Of a DNA stretch of 64,000 bases, positions 8,034 to 15,811 are shown piece by piece. Source of the stretch: Planococcus chinensis (GTDB taxonomy: Bacteria > Bacillota > Bacilli > Bacillales_A > Planococcaceae); contig NZ_JABWTK010000004.1 in the NCBI RefSeq assembly GCF_020071995.1, positions 1 to 64,000 on the forward strand. The letters run 5' to 3'. Position numbers and translations under genes: made by a program. Numbering within the stretch: position 1 is the first letter of the stretch; every line of letters starts with the position of its first letter. The notes below the pieces were generated by a model. That model saw only the letters and a program-made list of their open reading frames with translations. It was not told where the DNA came from and searched no databases.

Positions 8034-9608
8034 ATGAATCGTGAAGAATTACTGGCACCTGAGAAGTACAACTTAGTCGAAGAAATTGAAAAGTACGCCA
8101 CGGGCGATGGCAAACTGGCGATTATTTGGGAAAGCGACAAAGGAGAAGAGCAGCAAGTTACATATGAAGAATTGATGAAAAAAGCCAACAAAGCGGCAAA
8201 CAGCTTTGAAAAAGCCGGATTGAAAAAAGGGGATATTGTCCTTGTGATGGTCCCGCGCCTAATTGAAGCGTATGTCGCATATATCGGGGCATTGAAAGCC
8301 GGGCTTGTAGTGATTCCGAGTTCTGAAATGCTGCGCGCAAAAGATATTTCGTACCGCTTAAACCACAGCAACGCAAAAGCAGTCATTGCCTATGAGCCGT
8401 TTATGGATCAATTCAATGAAGTGGAAGAAATGGCGCGGGTAACAAAATTCGTTATCGGCCACTCTGATCAATCGTGGATTTCTTTGCAAGAAGAAATGAA
8501 AGCGGCTTCAGACGTATATGAAGCAGCGGACACCAAGAGCAACGATACGGCGTTTTTGTCTTATACATCCGGAACGACCGGAAATCCAAAAGGTGCTGTG
8601 CATAGCCATGGGTGGGCATACGCACACCTACGTACTTCTGCCGAGCATTGGCTCGGGGCAAAAGAAGGCGATTTGGTCTGGGCCACTGCGAGCCCGGGAT
8701 GGCAAAAATGGATCTGGAGCCCGTTCCTGGCTACATTAGGCAGCGGAGCGACCGGCTTTGTCTATAATGGCAAGTTTGATCCGGAAGTGTACCTGCAAAT
8801 TTTGGAACGCCGTAAGATTAATGTTTTGTGCTGTACGCCGACGGAATACCGCATTATGGCGAAACAGGAAAATCTGTCATCGTTCGATTTAAAAGCCTTG
8901 CACAGTGCCGTGTCTGCAGGGGAACCATTAAATGCAAAAGTGATCAACGTCTTTAAAGAACACTTCGGGCTTGAAGTCCGCGACGGCTATGGGCAAACTG
9001 AAAACACTTTGCTTGTCGGAGTTATGAAAGGGATGGAAATTCGCATCGGCTCGATGGGCAAACCGACACCGGGCAACCGTGTGGAAATCATTGATGAATT
9101 CGGAAATCCGGTCCAAGCCGGCGAAGTTGGAGACATCGCGGTCCACGTCGATACGCCAGCCTTGTTCAAAGGGTATTTCAAGGACGATGAACGGACAAAA
9201 ATGCAGTTCCGCGGCGAATATTACGTCACCGGAGACAAAGCATCAAAAGACGATGACGGTTACTTCTGGTTTGAAGGAAGAGGCGACGACATCATCATTT
9301 CTTCCGGCTATACAATCGGGCCGTTCGAAGTGGAAGATGCCCTTGTGAAGCATCCGGCTGTCCAGGAATGTGCGGTCATCGGTGCACCGGACGAAATCCG
9401 CGGCGCCATTGTCAAAGCCTTTGTCGTATTGGTTCCTGGCAATGAGCCGAATGATGAGTTGGTGAAGAATTTGCAAAACCACGTAAAAGAGCTGACAGCT
9501 CCTTATAAATACCCGAGAGCGGTCGAGTTTGTGGAAGAATTGCCGAAAACCGCTTCCGGAAAAATCCGGCGCGTTGAATTGCGCCAAAAAGAACAAGCGA
9601 AAAAATAA
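8034..9608 (+). CDS. acyl-CoA synthetase (AMP-forming), acetyl/medium- or branched-chain type
   Basis: 524 residues of the ANL superfamily. The phosphate-binding loop YTSGTTGNPKGA is near residue 175, the adenylate motif GYGQTE near 318, GDKASKDDDGYFWFEGR near 400, and the catalytic lysine motif PKTASGKIRR near 507. It ligates a carboxylic acid to CoA with ATP. The nearest remembered relatives are B. subtilis YtcI and the staphylococcal branched-chain synthetase MbcS, so 2-methylbutyrate or isobutyrate is a plausible substrate, but substrate cannot be read from sequence. It is a single-gene unit with its own promoter; GGGGGAA precedes the ATG. Confidence 0.9.
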   Translation: MNREELLAPEKYNLVEEIEKYATGDGKLAIIWESDKGEEQQVTYEELMKKANKAANSFEKAGLKKGDIVLVMVPRLIEAYVAYIGALKAGLVVIPSSEMLRAKDISYRLNHSNAKAVIAYEPFMDQFNEVEEMARVTKFVIGHSDQSWISLQEEMKAASDVYEAADTKSNDTAFLSYTSGTTGNPKGAVHSHGWAYAHLRTSAEHWLGAKEGDLVWATASPGWQKWIWSPFLATLGSGATGFVYNGKFDPEVYLQILERRKINVLCCTPTEYRIMAKQENLSSFDLKALHSAVSAGEPLNAKVINVFKEHFGLEVRDGYGQTENTLLVGVMKGMEIRIGSMGKPTPGNRVEIIDEFGNPVQAGEVGDIAVHVDTPALFKGYFKDDERTKMQFRGEYYVTGDKASKDDDGYFWFEGRGDDIIISSGYTIGPFEVEDALVKHPAVQECAVIGAPDEIRGAIVKAFVVLVPGNEPNDELVKNLQNHVKELTAPYKYPRAVEFVEELPKTASGKIRRVELRQKEQAKK

Positions 9609-9610
9609 GA

Positions 9611-9632
9611 GCAGCCGGTGCAAACCGGCTGC
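9611..9632 (+). terminator. hairpin after acyl-CoA synthetase gene, copy 1 of a duplicated terminator
   Basis: Stem GCAGCCGG (9611-9618) with CCGGCTGC (9625-9632), loop TGCAAA. The U-tract is poor (CTTTAGCTT). An almost identical hairpin with a good U-tract recurs at 10101-10122. Confidence 0.6.
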
Positions 9633-9715
9633 TTTAGCTTGTAGTAAATGAAAGAATATACTTTCAATCCAGTGAAGAAATTCAAAAATAGGGTTTTACC
9701 TCGTTTCTGCGTTTC

Positions 9716-9795
9716 AACCGTCGCTTTACGACGAAGCTAGCGAAGCGATGCAACGGTTTATCATGTCCCCAAGCTAGCGAAGCGGTGCAGGGACA
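9716..9795. repeat. two short hairpins sharing a 19-base direct repeat
   Basis: AAGCTAGCGAAGCGATGCA (9734-9752) recurs with one mismatch at 9771-9789, 37 bases on. Each copy lies within its own inverted repeat: AACCGT/ACGGTT at 9716 and 9753, and TGTCCC/GGGACA at 9764 and 9790. They sit in a 607-base gene-free stretch (9609-10215) together with the larger palindrome at 9930. Nothing coding was seen in this stretch. Confidence 0.6.
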
Positions 9796-9929
9796 GAAAC
9801 AAGAGCAGAGGTTTTCGCCGGTTTCCACGGCAGAACCTGGAGAGAAGTAAAAAACAGATGATTTTTCTGCTTACTCACTCGAAAAGTGGAACAAAGAATG
9901 GAAATGAGTCCTTGATGTGAAGCGACACC

Positions 9930-10052
9930 CCCACCCGGTTCGGCCACGAGACTCCTGTGGGGCCAGCACGAGCCGAAGACGCTGGACTGAGCAACGCGAA
10001 GGAAGCGGCTAAGACCGTGCCCACGGAAAGCGAAGTGGCTGAACCGGGTGGG
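9930..10052. repeat. GC-rich palindromic intergenic repeat, copy A
   Basis: 123 bases bounded by a perfect 12-bp inverted repeat (CCCACCCGGTTC at 9930-9941, its complement at 10041-10052). Internal motifs GAGACTCCTGTGGGG and GGAAAGCGAAG are shared, with changes, with the reverse complement of the element at 36659-36764, so both belong to one family. I recall abundant similar elements in Bacillaceae intergenic DNA but cannot name the family with certainty. Confidence 0.75.
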
Positions 10053-10100
10053 AATTCTGCAGATTTATTCATTCTCCAGTATACTTTGTCAATAGTTTGA

Positions 10101-10128
10101 GCAGTCGGTGCAAACCGGCTGCTTTTTT
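10101..10128 (+). terminator. duplicated terminator, copy 2
   Basis: GCAGTCGG/CCGGCTGC stem with the same TGCAAA loop as 9611-9632, one base different (a G-U pair in RNA), followed by TTTTTT. It is the better terminator of the two. Confidence 0.8.
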
Positions 10129-10134
10129 CTGTTG

Positions 10135-10163
10135 TTTACATTAAAATTAGACGGGCATATAAT
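10135..10163 (+). promoter_or_regulatory. sigma-A promoter of rarD
   Basis: TTTACA (10135-10140), 17 bases, TATAAT (10158-10163), 53 bases before the start codon and directly after the second terminator copy. Confidence 0.8.
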
Positions 10164-10215
10164 AGGAATATTATTTCGAGTAGCAAAATAAAGAAAGAAT
10201 GGTGAGAGAAGCACG

Positions 10216-11133
10216 ATGGCAGACGAAAAAAAAGGCATACTGTTTACGATTTTAACTTATACGATTTGGGGTTTCTTGCCGCTCTACTGGAAGCAAGTGG
10301 ATCATGTACCAAGCGATGAAATTCTGACATCGCGCATTTTATGGGCTTTTATCCTGACGGTGATTTTCATCTTATTAATCGGCGGCGGCAAGCAGCTGCT
10401 GGCCGATGTAAAAAGTTTGTGGCAGTCGAAGAAGACATTCTTCAGTTTGATGTTGGCTTCTTATTTAATTACAGCCAACTGGTTTTTATATATTTTTGCC
10501 GTGACAAATGACCGGATTGTCGAAACAAGCCTGGGATATTACATCAATCCACTGGTTTCGATGTTGCTGGGTGTGTTTTTCTTGAAAGAAAAATTATCGA
10601 ACGCCACGAAAGTAGCATTTGGCTTGGCGGCGGTCGGCGTATCGATTTTGACCATCTCCTACGGCACATTCCCTTGGATGGCATTCGGAATGGCGTTCAG
10701 CTTTGCATTTTATGGCCTGATCAAAAAAACAATCAAGCTGGATGCACTGCGCGGCCTTGCGCTGGAAACTTTGTTTGTCTTGCCGCTTGGGCTCATTTAT
10801 TATGCCTATTTGTTTTCGAACGGCAGCGCTTCGTTTTTGCATGAAGGAGCAGCGACGGATATTCTGCTGATTATCAGTGGGGCAGCCACAGCCTTGCCGC
10901 TCGTGTTGTTTGCGACAGGTGCACCACTCATTCCGATGTATATGATTGGATTTTTGCAGTACATTGCACCGACTTTAATGCTCTTGCTTGGCGTATTGGT
11001 TTACGGAGAAGCTTTTGACCGGATCGATTTGATTTCGTTTTCATTTATTTGGGTTGCTCTTGCATTGTTTACAACTTCAAAAGTAATGGAAGCACGGAGC
11101 GTCAGAAGAGAAAAATTAAATGCACAGCATTAA
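10216..11133 (+). CDS. rarD: RarD-type permease of the DMT superfamily
   Basis: 305 residues with about ten hydrophobic segments in two EamA-type halves. It opens with KKGILFTILTYTIWGFLPLYWK, characteristic of RarD proteins, followed by SRILWAF and TANWFLYIFAVTNDRIVETSLGYYINPL. RarD proteins are inner-membrane transporters of poorly defined substrate (named from a chloramphenicol-sensitivity phenotype). GGTGAG lies just ahead of the ATG. It has its own promoter; no partner gene is evident. The substrate is unknown. Confidence 0.88.
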   Translation: MADEKKGILFTILTYTIWGFLPLYWKQVDHVPSDEILTSRILWAFILTVIFILLIGGGKQLLADVKSLWQSKKTFFSLMLASYLITANWFLYIFAVTNDRIVETSLGYYINPLVSMLLGVFFLKEKLSNATKVAFGLAAVGVSILTISYGTFPWMAFGMAFSFAFYGLIKKTIKLDALRGLALETLFVLPLGLIYYAYLFSNGSASFLHEGAATDILLIISGAATALPLVLFATGAPLIPMYMIGFLQYIAPTLMLLLGVLVYGEAFDRIDLISFSFIWVALALFTTSKVMEARSVRREKLNAQH

Positions 11134-11211
11134 TTCAGATGAGTTAATGTGAAACATTTCAACATGATACCCGTATAATAAAGAGAGAAATAAAAGGAGG
11201 TCATGTAGTAG

Positions 11212-12225
11212 ATGAATACGAAAAGATGGATTGCATTAATTGCGGCAGCGGCCATATTGGTTATTTCATTGGTCATCAACTCTGCATTTGCGATTTTCCA
11301 GAGTACACTCGGCGCTAATGTGGATGAATTATTGGCGGTATCTGAAACAACCGTTTCCGAGCAAATCGTTGAAGATGGCGATTTTGATAAGCGCATTGCG
11401 GTGTTGAATGTTGAAGGAACCATCCAGGATACGGGGGAAGCTGCTTCGCTTTTGGGCGGAACCGGCTATAATCACGATTTGTTTATGGAGCAATTGGAAC
11501 AAGTGAAAAACGATGATTCCATTAAAGCAGTTATGCTGAAAGTCAATTCGCCGGGCGGCGGAGTAGTGGAATCGGCGCAAATCCATGACAAAATTACGGA
11601 AATCCAAGAAGAAACCAAAAAACCTTTCTATGTATCGATGGGTGCTGTAGCTGCTTCCGGCGGTTATTATATTTCAGCTCCAGCGGACAAGATTTTCGTT
11701 AACCGTGAAACCATGACCGGTTCACTTGGCGTCATCATGCAGACCGTCAATTACGGAGAACTGGCAAAAAAATACGGTGTGGATTTTGTCACAATCAAAT
11801 CGGGGCCATTTAAAGACATTGGAAGCCCGACACGTGAAATGACAGCCGACGAGCAAGCACTGCTTCAAGAAATGCTGGACGACTCGTATGAAGCGTTTGT
11901 AGATGTGATTGAAGAGGGCCGCGGCATGCCTGAAGAACAAGTCAAAGCGGTTGCTGATGGGCGCATCATGAACGGGCGCCAGGCAGTTGAAGCAAAACTG
12001 GCAGACGACTTCGGTTTTGAAGAAGATGTGCTGACAGCTCTGCGTACGGATTATGACCTGAAAGGTGCACAAGTCATCGAGTACGGAGCAGACCAAGGAA
12101 TTGGATCGCTGTTCTCGATGAAATTAAGTTCCCTGTTTGGAAACGACATGGAATCGAAACTGATTGCGAAACTCTTGACCGACAATAGTGCACCGCGAAT
12201 GATGTATATGTATGGTGAACAATAA
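11212..12225 (+). CDS. sppA: signal peptide peptidase SppA
   Basis: 337 residues, usual Bacillus length. One N-terminal membrane anchor (residues 6-28) is followed by an S49 protease domain. The Ser/Lys dyad is S149 (AVAASGGYYIS) and K201 (SGPFKDIGSPTREMT), matching B. subtilis S147 and K199. NSPGGGV near 112-118 forms the oxyanion region. It degrades leftover signal peptides in the membrane and, in B. subtilis, counters lantibiotics. AAAGGAGG precedes the ATG. The next gene, yteJ, starts 15 bases later: in B. subtilis YteJ works with SppA in lantibiotic resistance. Confidence 0.95.
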   Translation: MNTKRWIALIAAAAILVISLVINSAFAIFQSTLGANVDELLAVSETTVSEQIVEDGDFDKRIAVLNVEGTIQDTGEAASLLGGTGYNHDLFMEQLEQVKNDDSIKAVMLKVNSPGGGVVESAQIHDKITEIQEETKKPFYVSMGAVAASGGYYISAPADKIFVNRETMTGSLGVIMQTVNYGELAKKYGVDFVTIKSGPFKDIGSPTREMTADEQALLQEMLDDSYEAFVDVIEEGRGMPEEQVKAVADGRIMNGRQAVEAKLADDFGFEEDVLTALRTDYDLKGAQVIEYGADQGIGSLFSMKLSSLFGNDMESKLIAKLLTDNSAPRMMYMYGEQ

Positions 12226-12240
12226 GGAGGGGCGATACCA

Positions 12241-12819
12241 ATGACGAATCATTCCAACGATGAAACGCATGCAGCAGCAACTATTCAAAACGATCGCCCT
12301 GAATTGCAGAACTATAAAGAAGTGATGTTTTACGAACGCCAGCCGGCAGGTTTCTGGGTACGGTTCTGGGCGTATTTGATCGATCTTCTAATCATTGCTT
12401 CGGTAACTTCCATTTTAGTCAAACCGATTTTCTTGTTGATTGGCTTAGAGACGGCGGAAACGGTATGGTATGCACCATATGCCATCATTTCGGCTGTGCT
12501 GTTCTACGCATATTTTGTCCTGATGACGAAGTTCTTCGGGCAGACCGTCGGCAAAATGATTTTGGGGCTGCGCGTCGTTTCGTTGAAAGAAGACCACTTA
12601 TCCTGGGGAACATTGTTGTTCCGTGAATGGATTGGCCGTTTCATTTCCGTGACGATCCTGCCATTGTACTGGATTGTCGGTTTTACAAAGCTGAAACAAG
12701 GCGTCCACGATTTTATCGCGGATACAACAGTCATTCATGAACAGACGTACCGGAAGCAAATCGTCTTTGAGAAAAAGCGTTCGGAAGGGTCTGAGTTGCA
12801 AGAGGCTGAAACCTTCTAG
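12241..12819 (+). CDS. yteJ: RDD-family membrane protein, SppA partner
   Basis: 192 residues with an RDD domain: FWVRFWAYLIDLLIIA (near 38) and the DLLI and GQTVGKMILGLRVV motifs typical of the family, with three predicted membrane spans and a charged tail. In B. subtilis YteJ is reported to inhibit or modulate SppA; here it is also directly downstream of sppA with an AAGGAGGGG site, so translational coupling is likely. The hydrophilic first 35 residues are unremarkable. Confidence 0.88.
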   Translation: MTNHSNDETHAAATIQNDRPELQNYKEVMFYERQPAGFWVRFWAYLIDLLIIASVTSILVKPIFLLIGLETAETVWYAPYAIISAVLFYAYFVLMTKFFGQTVGKMILGLRVVSLKEDHLSWGTLLFREWIGRFISVTILPLYWIVGFTKLKQGVHDFIADTTVIHEQTYRKQIVFEKKRSEGSELQEAETF

Positions 12820-12853
12820 TAAGATAAAGGTATTGGAAAGGGAGGCGTTATGT

Positions 12854-13360
12854 TTGGTACAAGTTACATTCAAGCAAAATCCGGTAACATTGCCCGGAAA
12901 AGAAGTACAAGTAGGAGAACAAGCACCGAATTTCACGGTCCTTGCAAACGATTTGAGTCCCGTATCTTTAGAGGATACAGCGGGCAAAGTCCGTTTGATC
13001 AGCGTTGTACCTTCACTGGATACAGGAGTATGTTCACTGCAGTCAAAACGCTTTGACCAGGAAGCAGCATCTCTTGGCGACAATGTGGAAGTGCTGACGG
13101 TTTCAGCTGATCTTCCATTCGCACAGAAGCGCTGGGCGGAAGAAAACGGTACACAAGGCATTACACTTCTTTCGGATCACCGCGACTTATCGTTTGGAGA
13201 AGCTTACGGTACAACGATGAAGGAACTGCGTCTGCTGGCACGCTCGATTTTTGTTATTGACGACAAAGACCAAGTGGCTTATGTGGAATATGTTCCAGAA
13301 GGCACCGACCACCCGAATTACGACAAAGCGATTGAAGCCGTAAAGGCCTTAACAAACTAA
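12854..13360 (+). CDS. tpx: thiol peroxidase Tpx, single-cysteine form
   Basis: 168 residues, full length for the atypical 2-Cys peroxiredoxin Tpx, which reduces hydroperoxides with thioredoxin. Peroxidatic C60 lies in SLDTGVCSLQ. The usual resolving cysteine after SADLPFAQKRW (C95 in E. coli; RWCGANG in B. subtilis) is alanine here (A95), and no other cysteine exists in the protein. It must therefore be resolved by another thiol or another mechanism. The start is TTG, chosen because GGAGG lies 8 bases before it and MVQVTFKQNPVTL aligns with family N-termini. It follows yteJ and ends in a terminator. Confidence 0.93.
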   Translation: MVQVTFKQNPVTLPGKEVQVGEQAPNFTVLANDLSPVSLEDTAGKVRLISVVPSLDTGVCSLQSKRFDQEAASLGDNVEVLTVSADLPFAQKRWAEENGTQGITLLSDHRDLSFGEAYGTTMKELRLLARSIFVIDDKDQVAYVEYVPEGTDHPNYDKAIEAVKALTN

Positions 13361-13365
13361 TACTA

Positions 13366-13395
13366 GAAACCCACTCTTTCCGAGTGGGTTTCCTT
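13366..13395 (+). terminator. terminator of sppA-yteJ-tpx
   Basis: An 11-bp stem GAAACCCACTC with its complement (13366-13376, 13382-13392), then a short T-containing tail. Confidence 0.75.
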
Positions 13396-13412
13396 ATTGA
13401 GGACGGATTAGA

Positions 13413-14336
13413 ATGAATTCAGAAATGGAAAAAGTATTTAATTTTATCGATGGACATGCCTCCAAATTGCAAAAAGAACAGGATCTGCCGTATTTGGAAA
13501 GCTTGCTGGAAACAACTGAGACTTGGTTGGACGGGCATATCGAGCCTGACGCACAAGCCGGAAAAGAGGACGTCCGCAAAGCGATTCAGCTGGCCGTGTT
13601 AAAAGGCATGAAAGAATACGTCCAGCCTCACCATCAGATGACGCCGGATGCACTTGGTCTGCTGGTCGGGTATTTGGTGGAACTGTTTGTGAAAGAAAAG
13701 GAATTCACCTTGCTTGACCCTGCGCTTGGGACAGGGAATCTTCTGTTGACGGTCATGAATTACCTGGACGGCCGCATTACAGGAGCCGGAGTGGAAATTG
13801 ACGATCTTTTGATCCGTTTGGCGGCATCGACTTCGGATTTGACAGAGCAGCCGGTGACGTTCTACCGGCAGGATGCTTTGCAGCCGCTATTGATCGATCC
13901 GGTCGATGCAGTCGTCGCCGATTTACCGGTCGGATACTATCCGGATGAAGAAGTCGCTGCAACGTATGAGCTGAAAGCGGAAGAAGGCATGTCGTATGCG
14001 CATCATCTGTTTATTGAACAAGCGTTAAAACATACTGTAGATGGCGGCTATTTATTTTTTGTCATTCCAAAAGCGCTGTTTGAATCGCCGCAAGCCAGCC
14101 AATTGCATACATTCCTGAAAAAGACGGCGTATATTCAGTCTGTCATGGAATTGCCGGAAAGCCTCTTTAAAAATTCGGCTTTTGCCAAAGGCATCCTGGT
14201 GCTGCAAAAGAAAAAAGAAGGCGTCAAAGCGCCGAAAGAAGTGTTGCTTGCTCGCGTTCCGAATATGTCGAATGCCCAATCGATGGCCAAATTCTTCTCG
14301 CAGGTTAGCCAGTGGGTTAAAGAAAATAAGCAGTAA
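13413..14336 (+). CDS. ytxK: YtxK-like class I SAM-dependent methyltransferase
   Basis: 307 residues related to the catalytic domain of N6-adenine DNA methylases. The SAM-binding motif is LDPALGTGNLL (about 100-110), followed by an acidic residue in GAGVEIDD. The catalytic NPPY-type motif is altered to ADLPVGYYP (about 169-178). In B. subtilis ytxK sits next to tpx and ackA; here ackA does not follow. The altered motif argues against assigning base-methylation activity, and the substrate is unknown. GAGGA lies ahead of the ATG. Confidence 0.85.
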   Translation: MNSEMEKVFNFIDGHASKLQKEQDLPYLESLLETTETWLDGHIEPDAQAGKEDVRKAIQLAVLKGMKEYVQPHHQMTPDALGLLVGYLVELFVKEKEFTLLDPALGTGNLLLTVMNYLDGRITGAGVEIDDLLIRLAASTSDLTEQPVTFYRQDALQPLLIDPVDAVVADLPVGYYPDEEVAATYELKAEEGMSYAHHLFIEQALKHTVDGGYLFFVIPKALFESPQASQLHTFLKKTAYIQSVMELPESLFKNSAFAKGILVLQKKKEGVKAPKEVLLARVPNMSNAQSMAKFFSQVSQWVKENKQ

Positions 14337-14349
14337 TTGGGACATTTTG

Positions 14350-14358
14350 TGTTATAAT
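14350..14358 (+). promoter_or_regulatory. extended -10 promoter for the small basic protein gene
   Basis: TGTTATAAT (TG, one base, TATAAT) sits just after ytxK, 55 bases before the next start codon. No good -35 was seen, as is common with extended -10 promoters. Confidence 0.55.
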
Positions 14359-14412
14359 GGAAGTCATTAAAGCATCCGCAATTAATAGTCCAAACAGAAA
14401 AGAGGGATGGTC

Positions 14413-14598
14413 ATGACTGAATCAAATGAAGCTCCGAAAAAAGTAAGCTTGCAGGAAGCGGTAAAACGCCAATTGGAAGCGAAGAAAAACCAGGCTGCGA
14501 ACAATAAAGGCGGCACCGGCATGTCAGCAGAAACAAAAAAGCTGAAAAGCCAGCAAACGAAAAAAGTAAGCAACACGCGCCGGAAAATGGGCGTCTAA
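14413..14598 (+). CDS. small basic protein of unknown function
   Basis: 61 residues, strongly charged, rich in Lys, Gln and Ala (AVKRQLEAKKNQAANNKGG) with a basic end (SNTRRKMGV). No membrane segment and no cysteine; probably disordered and possibly nucleic-acid binding, which is inference from composition. The second ATG is chosen because GAGG stands about 7 bases upstream. Its own extended -10 promoter and terminator make it a small independent unit and support it as a real gene. Not assigned to a named family. Confidence 0.7.
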   Translation: MTESNEAPKKVSLQEAVKRQLEAKKNQAANNKGGTGMSAETKKLKSQQTKKVSNTRRKMGV

Positions 14599-14604
14599 TT
14601 TCGG

Positions 14605-14630
14605 ACCCGACATCTTTTTGTCGGGTTTTT
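14605..14630 (+). terminator. terminator of small basic protein gene
   Basis: Stem ACCCGACA/TGTCGGGT with a T-rich loop and a T-run after it. Confidence 0.85.
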
Positions 14631-14643
14631 TATTTTGGGGAGA

Positions 14644-14803
14644 TGCTTATGAGCAGTGGAACGGGTTCTATGATCACTAAACGAGGTTCTATGAGCGGTT
14701 ATTAGATTCTATGATCACTCACGGGGTTCTATGAGCGGTTATGAAGATTCTATGATCACTTAACGGACTGCTATGAGCAGTTATGAGGATTCTATGATCA
14801 CTC
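14644..14803. repeat. alternating ~20-bp tandem repeat array
   Basis: Seven to eight units at 20-22 base spacing (starts near 14666, 14687, 14707, 14727, 14748, 14768, 14790). Units alternate between TTCTATGATCACT and TTCTATGAGCGGTTA; a degenerate GAGCAGT version stands at each end. The array occupies a 305-base gap between a terminator and the hydrolase gene and contains no ORF. Alternation gives a higher-order period near 41 bases. Confidence 0.85.
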
Positions 14804-14903
14804 AATCAAAATAAGGCTATATTCTGAACTAAGGCGCAATGTGCAGGGAATAAACGGGGTGTTGGAGAACAAGTTCTCTATCACTTTAAGAAGGAGCCTG
14901 TCT

Positions 14904-15764
14904 ATGGAAAACTGGAAACAAACCATAATCACAACCCGGCGCGGAAACTTTGAAGTCTTTCAAAAAGGGGAAGGGCCGCCGCTATGCGTCACCCATCATT
15001 ATTCCGTATTCAACGAAACCGGAGATTATTATGCAGAAGCTTTTACAACAAGCCATGCCGTCTTCTTAGTCAATTTGCGGGAAGCTGGACAGTCGGATAA
15101 AGCTGCCGAGCCTTTTCAATTAAGCATGCTGGAAACAATTTTCGATTTGGAAGCGATCCGGGAAGAACTGGGATTCGAAAAATGGGGATTTGCAGGGCAC
15201 TCAACCGGAGGTATGCTCGGTATAATTTACGGCATTTACTATTCGTCAAGATTAAGCTGCTTGATCTTGACGGGGGCGGCAGCCAGAGAATATGCGACGT
15301 TTTCGAAAGAATGCATCTACAATCCGGAACATCCAAAATTTGAACGGATGCAGAACTTGATTGAGCAGTTAAAGCGGCAAGGTATTCCAGTTGGAAAGCG
15401 CAAGCAATTGTCAGAAGAGCGGACCAAATTCTCGCTGTTCCGCCCGGAAAAATACAACGAATACTTTCATAGGAAAATCTCTAAATCCATGTCTGCTGAT
15501 CGGATGAACTTTTTTAACCGGGAACTGCCGATTTATGACGTAACCCGAAAGCTGGTGCTGATTGCAGCCCCAACTTTAATTCTTTGCGGCAGATACGATG
15601 TTCAGTGCCCCCTTACATACTCTATTGAAATGAAAGAGCGGATTCCGCATGCCCGATTGGTGGTTTTTGAAGAAAGCAACCATTATCCATTCCTGGAAGA
15701 GGCTGAACTTTTTGATGAGGAACTGAAGAAATTTTTGAGCGCGATCCGTTCGACAGCTTCCTAA
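14904..15764 (+). CDS. alpha/beta hydrolase
   Basis: 286 residues. Nucleophile S100 in GFAGHSTGGM, acidic residue in CGRYDVQCP (near 231), and histidine in ESNHYPFLEE (near 260) form the triad, with an HHYSVFN segment near the oxyanion strand. The start at ATG 14904 is fixed by AAGGAG 8 bases upstream; the in-frame extension lacks a ribosome site. Substrate unknown; family members include proline iminopeptidases and haloperoxidase-like esterases. It is followed after 47 bases by a phosphatase gene. Confidence 0.85.
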   Translation: MENWKQTIITTRRGNFEVFQKGEGPPLCVTHHYSVFNETGDYYAEAFTTSHAVFLVNLREAGQSDKAAEPFQLSMLETIFDLEAIREELGFEKWGFAGHSTGGMLGIIYGIYYSSRLSCLILTGAAAREYATFSKECIYNPEHPKFERMQNLIEQLKRQGIPVGKRKQLSEERTKFSLFRPEKYNEYFHRKISKSMSADRMNFFNRELPIYDVTRKLVLIAAPTLILCGRYDVQCPLTYSIEMKERIPHARLVVFEESNHYPFLEEAELFDEELKKFLSAIRSTAS

Positions 15765-15811
15765 AAAATGCAGTATGATGGAAATCAGTATACTAAAAGG
15801 GGAAATGAAAC

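Noticed and set aside
14644..14803. CRISPR array
   Set aside because: Units are contiguous with no unique spacers, are only about 20 bases long, and no cas gene is near.
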